From positions 22,563 to 86,562 of the forward strand of contig NZ_VOUA01000016.1 in NCBI RefSeq assembly GCF_024372725.1: a stretch of DNA of 64,000 nt. The letters run 5' to 3'. Source of the DNA: Methanosarcina sp. KYL-1 (GTDB taxonomy: Archaea > Halobacteriota > Methanosarcinia > Methanosarcinales > Methanosarcinaceae). Shown piece after piece: positions 57,979 through 64,000 of the stretch. The position numbers and the translations under genes were made by a program. Each line of letters opens with the position of its first letter. Within the stretch, counting starts at the first letter, position 1. Below the pieces are notes generated by a model, which did not search any database, was not told the origin of the DNA, and worked only from the letters and a program-made list of their open reading frames with translations.

Positions 57979-58465
57979 GTTTTTCCCGCTGTTTTTTGAT
58001 TCCTGTTTTTGGTTTCTTTTTTTGGATTCTATTCTTTTTCGGATCTTATTCTGTTCTGGATTCTATTTATTTTTGGTTTCTTCTGCCTTTAACATTTTCT
58101 TATTTTATACGTACAGGCAAATGTTGTTATTTTTCGGAAGAACGGGTGAAGGGTAGAGAAATTCCCACGACTTCAGTCCCTTCTCCATTCACACCACCTC
58201 CATTATATTTCTCAGTCTCCTCTTGATTGCTGTTCACCTTTTCTATCTTCTTATTCTTACATAATGTTGTATTATTAAGAAAAAAGTATTTATTGCATTA
58301 ATCTTATTGTTATATGTTAATACAAAAATTAAATTTTGTATTACTATACAATTCCATCACACTAAACTCTATACTGGCTGGAAGAATGCAGGTCAATTGC
58401 AAGGGTCTGATACCGGGCCGTCTTATCATCCTGCTTTCTTCCGGATTTAAGATGAACCATCATAA
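57979..58465. promoter_or_regulatory. Divergent promoter region with a 10-bp-arm palindrome
   Basis: 487 bp, AT-rich, no gene. It holds the dyad at 58318-58343. The region separates the second MATE gene (leftward) from the HECIH-protein gene (rightward). Confidence 0.45.
58318..58343. promoter_or_regulatory. Perfect inverted repeat TAATACAAAA-loop-TTTTGTATTA
   Basis: Ten-base arms with a 6-base loop (ATTAAA). Such AT-rich dyads in a divergent promoter region may be operators, but they also arise by chance in AT-rich DNA more easily than GC-rich ones. Confidence 0.4.
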
Positions 58466-59611
58466 ATGATGGGGGGTAAATTCTTGAAGCAGGAAGTTAG
58501 GGGATTGGGGATAAAGAAGGTCCCAGCAAAGAAAAAAGCCTGTTTACAGGTGCAGGGAACTTGGGGCAAGTTTTCTCCTGCATCTGCACCTGTCCATTCT
58601 TCATTTCCTGCTTCATCTCCTGCTTCATTTCCGTTCGCAGCGGCTTCCTATTCTTCTCCAGTTCCTTTTCCCGCTCCTTTTGCTTCTGACCCTTCTGCTT
58701 CTGCCCCGACTGTTTCTTTTCCTATTCCGGATTACTCATCTTTTCCTTCCGGGTTTCCTTCTCTCGATCTGAATATTTTCCGGGAACCCGGCATAAAAGC
58801 CCTTATTAAAGGACACAGTGAGGACCTTTACCGGCTTATAAAAAAGGTGCACTTTGACGGGCAATATTACCGGGTAAAATGTGTGCGCTCCGGAGACTGG
58901 GAGCACTGCTGGGAGCTTGCAGTGAGGGTCCAGTTTTTCGGGATGATGCAGGGACTGACCGTCGAACCTGAGCAGGTCGTTTCAAAAAAATCCAGGAAAA
59001 TCATTTACAGGTCCCTTATCCTGGTAAACCCCTACGAGTTGTGGGGCGAGGAACTGGTCGAGAGGTTGTGGAACCTGCAGGAGAGGATCGAGTTCCTGAT
59101 TGCAAAGATCCTCTTCCATGAATGCATACATGTCCTGATCTTCCTTGGAAAAACCCTGCCCGCTGGTTTCGGACAGACGGATATCTTCCTTGAATTCAGG
59201 GATCTGCTCGAACTTGCAAACTCGGAAAAACTCTGCCCCGAAAGGCAGGAAGTCCGGAACTGTCTCCGGAACCTGGCTGGTCTTTCCTGCAGCTTTTCCG
59301 AAAAACCGGGGAGTCTGTCGGAACTTGACCTGGGTTTGGAATCTGACTTGAACTCGGAACCTGACCTGGAGTCAGAGCTGAAGCCGGTCGATGAACTCTA
59401 TGAATTCCTGATCCACGAAAAATACAGCATCAAAAAAACCGACATGGCTTTCGGCCTTTCCTGGAGCAACAGGAAAGTTGCCAGAGACTATTCAAAGATT
59501 GCAGCTCTAAAGCTTGGCTCCTGCGCGGTTTCCGATAAAAAGCTGTGGGAAGCGGAAGTAAGCAGGCTGCGGAGGGCTTTGAAAAAGCTGTATGACAAGC
59601 TTGATGAATAG
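58466..59611 (+). CDS. Unknown protein with Ser/Pro-rich N-terminus and HECIH motif
   Basis: 381 residues from the double ATG at 58466; a TTG at 58484 with GGGGGG before it is an alternative. Residues 35-100 are low-complexity Ser, Pro, Ala and Phe. A folded region (105-255) has VHFDGQYYRVKCVRSGDWEHCWELAVRVQFFGMMQG and a helix FLIAKILFHECIHVLIFLG with HECIH at 218-222, the HExxH zinc-peptidase pattern. After a gap comes a region of acidic repeats (SELDLGLESDLNSEPDLESEL) and a helical C-terminus with SWSNRKVARDYSKIAALKLG. I do not recognise the family. The HExxH pattern suggests a metallopeptidase, but the third ligand is not clear (Glu-243 is possible). No signal peptide. Confidence 0.65.
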   Translation: MMGGKFLKQEVRGLGIKKVPAKKKACLQVQGTWGKFSPASAPVHSSFPASSPASFPFAAASYSSPVPFPAPFASDPSASAPTVSFPIPDYSSFPSGFPSLDLNIFREPGIKALIKGHSEDLYRLIKKVHFDGQYYRVKCVRSGDWEHCWELAVRVQFFGMMQGLTVEPEQVVSKKSRKIIYRSLILVNPYELWGEELVERLWNLQERIEFLIAKILFHECIHVLIFLGKTLPAGFGQTDIFLEFRDLLELANSEKLCPERQEVRNCLRNLAGLSCSFSEKPGSLSELDLGLESDLNSEPDLESELKPVDELYEFLIHEKYSIKKTDMAFGLSWSNRKVARDYSKIAALKLGSCAVSDKKLWEAEVSRLRRALKKLYDKLDE

Positions 59612-59687
59612 AATCACTCCTGGGGGATGGATTAATAAATTCCTGTGAAATGCCTGAACCAAATGGCTTAATCCCCGGATTCCTGGT

Positions 59688-60968
59688 TTATTTTCCTGCC
59701 CGTCCTTCCTGTTCCATGCGAATCCGGATAAACTCTTTTAAATCCGACCTCAAATACCTTTCAATCTCTCCCCAGCTACTGTCTTCTGTTTCAGTAAAGA
59801 GGAACGCAAAAACCGGATATTGCCTGAAGTCCAGCTTCCGTAGCTCCAGAGGCTTTTCAAAACGGGAAACAAAACCCTCGTAATCAAATTCTTCGATGTC
59901 TTCCGTTTCAATGTCGTCCGGCTTTTTAGCAATCAAAAGGCAGTAAGTCCTGTTGTCCTTCTCCCCATCTTTTTCCCTCTCCTTTCCCTTATCTTTCCTC
60001 TCATTTTCATCCTTTTCCTTGAGAATCTCTTCCCAGTCGGGTTCCAGCCCCTCGCAAAAATACCTGTGCACATTGATCCCGTATGCGTAATACGCAATAT
60101 CGGTGGTGCACCACCCCGCAAACCTGATCGGGTTTACTTCTATGGGTATCAGCCTGTTCTTTTTATCAACCCGCAACTCTAGATGCAGCGGGAAATCCCT
60201 CAGCCCTGCATCTTTCTTCCCGGTATCTGGCAGCTTTGCAACCTCATTTATCTCGCACAGCAGTTTGGTGACTGCTTCCAGATAGGTCCCGATGGTCTTT
60301 TTTGAAGTCGTATAGACCTTATCTTCAACGTCGTCTTCCGAAGTAAACAAATGCTCCAGGATATTCAGGACAACCGGCTTTCCCTCGCTGTTGTAGTAAG
60401 CGTCCACCGCCAGTTCCGGCCCGTCGATGCAATCTTCAAGGACAAATTTTCCGGAGTTGAACACCTGGGCCGGAAACAGCCCTTTGATGGCTCCCATTTC
60501 ATTTTTCAAGGCCGGCAGGACTTTTTCCCATTCTTCCCCGGTATTGACTTTATATACCCCCGCGCTGAAGAACCCGACTGCAGGTTTGATTATGAACGGC
60601 TTTTTGACGGCTTCGATATCCAGTTCGTCCAGGCTGGCAAATTCCACTCCCTGATAGGAAAAGTCAGGATATATGTGCTCCATCAGTTCCCTGAACCTGA
60701 GCTTGTCTTTGAACAGGTCGATCTTTTCCGGGATGCCGGTGAAGCCGAGATTATCTGCGATCCAGATGAGGGAGATTTCGGAGTTGCTGTAGATTTTGCA
60801 GGGGTTCCTGGTTTTGAGGAGTTCGATGAATTCGGCGTCTTCCAGGAGTTTGATTTCTTTATTGAAATCCAGGCGTTCGGAGGTTGCGTTTTTCAGGACA
60901 GGCAGGTTCATTTCTACGATTGTGTCTCTCAGAATTTGAGAAACGTATGGCTCGTCAAGTATGATCAA
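59688..60968 (-). CDS. ATP-grasp domain protein
   Basis: 426 residues. The N-terminal third resembles a pre-ATP-grasp region. The core has KPFIIKPAVGFFSAGVYKV (ATP-binding Lys), VLEDCIDGPELAVDAYYNSEG and HLELRVDKKNRLIPIEVNPIRFAGW with the Glu and Asn metal ligands. A highly charged linker (about 325-345, Lys/Glu/Asp) separates a C-terminal domain. ATP-grasp enzymes join a carboxylate to an amine or thiol; the substrate here is unknown. The gene converges on the HECIH-protein gene and is divergent from the radical SAM gene, so a shared pathway is possible but unproven. Confidence 0.8.
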   Translation of the reverse strand: MIILDEPYVSQILRDTIVEMNLPVLKNATSERLDFNKEIKLLEDAEFIELLKTRNPCKIYSNSEISLIWIADNLGFTGIPEKIDLFKDKLRFRELMEHIYPDFSYQGVEFASLDELDIEAVKKPFIIKPAVGFFSAGVYKVNTGEEWEKVLPALKNEMGAIKGLFPAQVFNSGKFVLEDCIDGPELAVDAYYNSEGKPVVLNILEHLFTSEDDVEDKVYTTSKKTIGTYLEAVTKLLCEINEVAKLPDTGKKDAGLRDFPLHLELRVDKKNRLIPIEVNPIRFAGWCTTDIAYYAYGINVHRYFCEGLEPDWEEILKEKDENERKDKGKEREKDGEKDNRTYCLLIAKKPDDIETEDIEEFDYEGFVSRFEKPLELRKLDFRQYPVFAFLFTETEDSSWGEIERYLRSDLKEFIRIRMEQEGRAGK

Positions 60969-61134
60969 CTATCCCACTCCCCCGGTTTATGAATTTGGTT
61001 TTTGAGTCCACATTCTTTATTGAGGAACTAACACTTAATACCATCACAAATTTAAAATTTGAATTTGTTTGTTTCTCGTTTGCTGTTGCTTCTTCTTTTT
61101 AGGCACGCTCTTCCTAATTTTTATTCTGGAAAAG

Positions 61135-61201
61135 CCGGACGCTTTTGGCGTCCGGTGAGAGCCCCGGTACCTGAAAAGCATGTCGAAAAATGTTATTCAG
61201 G
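61135..61201 (+). ncRNA. Candidate structured RNA element, copy 1
   Basis: First stem: CCGGACGC (61135-61142) with GCGTCCGG (61148-61155), loop TTTTG. Then the core GGTGAGAGCCCCGG from 61154. Second stem: CCTGAA (61170-61175) with TTCAGG (61196-61201), with the loop holding GTCGAAAAA. The core through the second loop shares 38 of 41 bases with copy 2, while the flanking arms differ but still pair. This is the mark of a conserved structure. No family is recognised. Confidence 0.5.
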
Positions 61202-61330
61202 AAAGTTAAATATGAGATAAAGTGGATAAGTGACATAAATAGTCCTCTTGAGCGAACGAAGTGAGCGAAAAGGACCCCGTGCTGTTGCGATTACATCGCA
61301 ACTCCCAGAAAATCTCCGATTGTCTGCGAT

Positions 61331-61395
61331 CCCGAAGCGGAACTCGGGCGGTGAGAGCCCCGGGACCTGAAAAGCAAGTCGAAAAAGGTTTTCCA
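61331..61395 (+). ncRNA. Candidate structured RNA element, copy 2
   Basis: First stem: CCCGA (61331-61335) with TCGGG (61344-61348), loop of 8 bases. Core GGTGAGAGCCCCGGG from 61350. Second stem: GAAAA (61369-61373) with TTTTC (61389-61393), around GTCGAAAAA. It lies 196 bp downstream of copy 1 in the same orientation and about 215 bp before the radical SAM gene. Confidence 0.5.
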
Positions 61396-61610
61396 TGACA
61401 AAATTTAAAGACCAGAATCCCGTGGGCTTTTTTTTCAGCCGAGAACAGCCCTGCGGTTTTGAGCATAAACCTGTATCCGGCATCCAGCTTTTCGATTTCT
61501 TCGGATTGCGTAATTCGGAAGTTTTTTCTAACCTGTACTGTATCCTGGAAAATCGACTTTTAGAAAAGTACTAATAATTTGAAAAAGATTGAAAAAGGGG
61601 TGCTTTAAAA

Positions 61611-62750
61611 ATGCCTTTTCACGTGATGCTTATTCCTACTTTAGGCTGTCCTTCCAATTGCAGTTATTGCTGGAGTTCCGAGGAAAGGTCTCCGATAATG
61701 AGCATTGAGACCATCAAGGAAGTGGTTGAATGGCTCAAGAATTTCAGGGACGATTCAGTTACCTTTACCTTCCACGGGGGAGAGCCTCTCCTGGCAGGGG
61801 CTGGTTTTTTCCGGGAAGCTTTACCCTTGCTGGTTGAGGGCTTAAGTGACAGGAAAATGGCTTTTGCAATACAGACCAACCTGTGGAAGATGACCCCGGA
61901 AATAGCCGAAATTTTTGCGAAATACAATATTCCCATCGGTTCCAGCCTGGACGGCCCAAAGGAGCTTAACGATTTCCAGAGGGGGAAAGGGTACTACGAT
62001 AAGACCATGCGGGGCTACGAAATTGCAAAGGAGCACGGCCTTTCCGTGAGGTTCATCACCACCTTTACCTCCCATTCCGTAAATTTCAAGGATGAAATCT
62101 TTAACTTTTATCTGGAAAACGGTTTCATGCTCAAATTCCATCCCGCACTCCCTTCCTTACGCGGGGACGAACCCGAGAAATGGGCGCTTGACCCTGAAGA
62201 GTACGGCAGGCTCTTAATCTATCTCCTGAACAAATACCTTGAAAACCTGGGCCGTATCGAGGTTCTGAACATCGACCACCTGTGTAAGGGCGTGTTCGGC
62301 GGCCGGGGCGCTGTCTGCACCTTCGTGGACTGCATGGGAGACACCTTTGCCGTGGGCCCCGACGGCGGCATATACCCCTGCTACCGTTTTGTGGGCATGC
62401 CGAAATATGTCATGGGAAATGTTTATGACCACCCCAGCATGGAAGACCTCGCCCAGTCCGACGCCTGGAAACTCATGCAACAGTATAAGGAATACGTGGA
62501 CAGGGAATGCAAGCAGTGTGCCCACATCAAATACTGCCGCGGCGGCTGCCCCTATAACGCCATAACCCCCTACGACGGAGAAATTAAAGGCGTCGACCCC
62601 CACTGTATTTCTTACAAGATGATCTTCGATGAAATTACCAACCGGGTAAATGAGGAATTATTCGGCTCCTCCGGCATGGACATGTTCCAGGCAGGGCCCA
62701 TGAAAGCCTCAAGGCCTGGGATAATGTCCCTGATGCTTAAGAAGATCTGA
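61611..62750 (+). CDS. Radical SAM/SPASM domain protein, peptide-modifying type
   Basis: 379 residues from the ATG at 61611, with AAAGGGGTG before it. The radical SAM cluster motif is CPSNCSYC (residues 13-20), followed by FTFHGGEPLL. The C-terminal SPASM part has CTFVDCMGDTFAVGPDGGIYPC and CKQCAHIKYCRGGCPYN and a late Cys (DPHC), which bind two further clusters. This layout is that of anaerobic sulfatase-maturase-like and peptide-modifying enzymes of methanogens. The tail (residues 345-379, GMDMFQAGPMKASRPG) is unusual. No Cys-rich or leader-bearing peptide gene is visible next to it, so the substrate is unknown. Confidence 0.9.
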   Translation: MPFHVMLIPTLGCPSNCSYCWSSEERSPIMSIETIKEVVEWLKNFRDDSVTFTFHGGEPLLAGAGFFREALPLLVEGLSDRKMAFAIQTNLWKMTPEIAEIFAKYNIPIGSSLDGPKELNDFQRGKGYYDKTMRGYEIAKEHGLSVRFITTFTSHSVNFKDEIFNFYLENGFMLKFHPALPSLRGDEPEKWALDPEEYGRLLIYLLNKYLENLGRIEVLNIDHLCKGVFGGRGAVCTFVDCMGDTFAVGPDGGIYPCYRFVGMPKYVMGNVYDHPSMEDLAQSDAWKLMQQYKEYVDRECKQCAHIKYCRGGCPYNAITPYDGEIKGVDPHCISYKMIFDEITNRVNEELFGSSGMDMFQAGPMKASRPGIMSLMLKKI

Positions 62751-63035
62751 AATTAGAGCATCCGGCTCAAAATTTCACTTTTTTTTCATTTTTTTCTGCA
62801 GAGGTTTTTATCTTTTTTCGCTTTTTTCACTTTTTTCCCGGGGTCGATGATTCGGGACCGCGGGCTTTTTCCTCGTGTTTTAACTTTGCAGGCGGGAAGT
62901 CCCCTTCCTCGGAGGCCGTAGGCCGACAGGTGGGGGATGAAAGCCGTAAAGTTCCCGATACTACAATCGATTAACTTTCTATAAATTGTTCAAAGACGTT
63001 TATATATATGCAAACTTACATATTATAAATATTCC
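62751..63035. other. Spacer before tnpB with terminator-like T-runs and an element end
   Basis: T-runs at 62774-62830 follow the radical SAM gene. An imperfect hairpin lies at 62900-62937. A TATA-like TTTATATATATG at about 62999-63010 sits 26 bp before the tnpB ATG. Confidence 0.5.
62889..62946 (+). mobile_element. Palindromic end of an IS605/IS1341-type element
   Basis: TCCCC (62900-62904) pairs with GGGGA (62933-62937), with an inner imperfect stem including GGCC-GTA-GGCC (62914-62924). It lies about 95 bp upstream of tnpB. IS200/IS605 elements have such subterminal hairpins at both ends. It could be the left end of this element or the right end of an older neighbour. The exact border is not visible. 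Confidence 0.45.
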
Positions 63036-64000
63036 ATGCAACTGACTGAAAAGATCAAAATCCATCCTGCAGAAGAACAGGTCGATGTTCTCTGGACTAT
63101 ATCTAACCTCTGTAGATTGATCTACAACTTTGCTCTGACCGAAAGACAGGAAGCATGGAAAAAAGAGAACAGGCGTGTCAGGTACGTAGAACAGCAGAAC
63201 AAACTCCCTGAAATAAAGGAAAAGTTTCCTCAGTACAATATGGTCTATTCCAAAGTGCTGCAGGGAGTTCTCAAAAAGCTTGACGCTAACTACAAATCGT
63301 TTTTTGCCCTTCGCAAAAACGGTGATATCAGTGCAAGACCGCCAAAACACAGGGGAAAAAATTACATCTTCACGATTGTGTATAACCAGAGTGGTTTCAA
63401 GTTCGGGGATGGGAAAGCCTCTTTTTCCCATAAGGTCAACGAAGTTCCTCTAACTTTTGAGATTGATAGGGAATACGAAAGCAGGAAAGTCAAACAGGTA
63501 GAGATATTCAACAGTGACCCATATAAGGCCAGAGGAGACTGGTTTATCTCAGTAACCTATGACTACGTGCCGGAAGTTCAGTACCATGATAACGGTTTGT
63601 ATCAGGCGATTGATACAGGGGTTACGAAAATGGTAACTGCTGTCAACTCTCATGGAAAGTTCTTCGAAGCAATAACCGCAAGACCTGATAAGTACTGGAA
63701 CAAAAAAATTGACACTCTGAAATCCCGAAGGGATCACTGCAAAAAGAATAGCAGAAGATGGCAGAGGTTCAATGCCAATATCAATAAAATGGAGAGAAAA
63801 TGGTCTAACCAGAATAAGGATTATCAGCACCAACTCTCTATAAAAATGGTTGAGAACACGAAGGCTAATACCCTCATAGTCGGGGATCTGAAAGTAAAGA
63901 ATATGGCCAAGTCAAAAAAGATGAAAGGAAAGCGGAAAAAAGGGTTGAACAGGTCTACTCAGAACCAGGGCTTCCTTTCTCGCTTCATCGGATTTTTGAC
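63036..64000 (+). CDS. tnpB: TnpB family RNA-guided endonuclease (5' part, runs off the window)
   Basis: The frame is open from ATG 63036 to the right edge (321 codons). N-terminus MQLTEKIKIHPAEEQVDVLW, then NLCRLIYNFALTERQEAW and KVLQGVLKKLDANYKSFF are typical for the OrfB_IS605 N-terminal domain. The RuvC part has QAIDTGVTKMVTAVNS with the first catalytic Asp, an arginine/lysine-rich helix region, and NTLIVGDLKVKNMAKSKK. The last Asp and the zinc finger would lie outside the window. No TnpA is seen upstream, so it may be an IS1341-type element. A TATA-like box at about 63000 indicates a leaderless transcript. Confidence 0.92.
   Translation, partial: MQLTEKIKIHPAEEQVDVLWTISNLCRLIYNFALTERQEAWKKENRRVRYVEQQNKLPEIKEKFPQYNMVYSKVLQGVLKKLDANYKSFFALRKNGDISARPPKHRGKNYIFTIVYNQSGFKFGDGKASFSHKVNEVPLTFEIDREYESRKVKQVEIFNSDPYKARGDWFISVTYDYVPEVQYHDNGLYQAIDTGVTKMVTAVNSHGKFFEAITARPDKYWNKKIDTLKSRRDHCKKNSRRWQRFNANINKMERKWSNQNKDYQHQLSIKMVENTKANTLIVGDLKVKNMAKSKKMKGKRKKGLNRSTQNQGFLSRFIGFL

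Larger units (their letters stand above)
60969..61610. other. Divergent spacer carrying two copies of a structured element
   Basis: 642 bp between the ATP-grasp gene and the radical SAM gene, without a supported gene. It is GC-richer than other spacers between 61120 and 61490. Besides the two copies at 61135 and 61331 it holds a perfect stem GTTGCGA-TTACA-TCGCAAC at about 61283-61301 and the direct repeat GAGCGAA at 61252 and 61264. Confidence 0.5.

Noticed and set aside
57247..57999. Open frame of 250 codons on the plus strand
   Set aside because: Antisense to the second MATE gene; the apparent protein is a Gly/Asp/His-rich shadow.
61193..61483. Minus-strand frames of 86-96 codons upstream of the radical SAM gene, considered as precursor peptide
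   Set aside because: They run through the repeated hairpin elements, have no leader or Cys-rich core, and both reading frames overlap, so non-coding structure explains the region better.

Overview
The window looks like chromosomal DNA of a methanogenic archaeon of the genus Methanosarcina. The basis is a DUF1608-type S-layer protein, a large NosD-like surface protein, archaeal-type CoaD, TiaS, RadA, CDC48, ABCE1, Hel308, LSm and L37e, CofE for coenzyme F420, two DUF1699 proteins, and AT-rich intergenic DNA full of short tandem repeats. The purN-glyA-folD-metF tetrahydrofolate cluster, known from Methanosarcina, supports the genus. I cannot name the species.

Layout. 1-4.3 kb: end of a YhhQ-type transporter gene, an S-layer protein and a YqaA/DedA membrane protein. 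5.2-8.5 kb: cobalt importer operon cbiM-cbiN-cbiQ-cbiO, with an unusual C-terminal extension on CbiO. 8.6-17.7 kb: housekeeping genes (endonuclease IV-like TIM barrel, coaD, radA, phosphoglycolate phosphatase, GrpB-family, PRC-barrel, CDC48, nadE). 18.4-22.3 kb: a 1302-residue beta-helix surface protein with seven Ig-like repeats. 22.4-24.8 kb: tiaS and an HTH regulator. 25-32.2 kb: one-carbon island purN, glyA, folD, a dihydropteroate synthase-family gene, metV and metF. 33-43.3 kb: DUF1638, cofE, thioredoxin, MBL-fold hydrolase, EMC6-like protein, ABCE1, hel308, hisD. 43.4-52.2 kb: two DUF1699 genes, trpB2, thiDN, lsm-rpl37e-purF, a small membrane protein and yjbQ. 53.2-58 kb: two MATE transporters flanking a short TrmB-type and a MarR-type regulator. 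58.5-64 kb: a Ser/Pro-rich protein with an HECIH motif, an ATP-grasp protein, a radical SAM/SPASM enzyme, and a TnpB gene running off the right edge.

How the genes fit together. The folate island makes and uses tetrahydrofolate C1 units for serine/glycine exchange (GlyA), methylene/methenyl/formyl conversion (FolD), purine formylation (PurN) and methyl-H4F formation (MetVF), separate from the H4SPT pool of methanogenesis. purF, further along, is another purine gene. The cbi operon brings in cobalt for the corrinoids that methyltransfer needs. cofE finishes F420. ABCE1, L37e, TiaS and LSm serve translation and RNA; RadA and Hel308 serve recombination and repair.

The least explained signals are: (i) a repeated two-hairpin element around a GGTGAGAGC core, with two close copies at 61.1-61.4 kb and a weaker relative at 51.0 kb, possibly a structured RNA; (ii) a second DUF1699 gene whose expected start codon is ACG; (iii) the accessory island of HECIH protein, ATP-grasp and radical SAM/SPASM genes; (iv) perfect inverted repeats upstream of the MarR gene; and (v) a 14-bp satellite of 13 units upstream of the dihydropteroate synthase gene. 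No rRNA, tRNA or CRISPR array was recognised.
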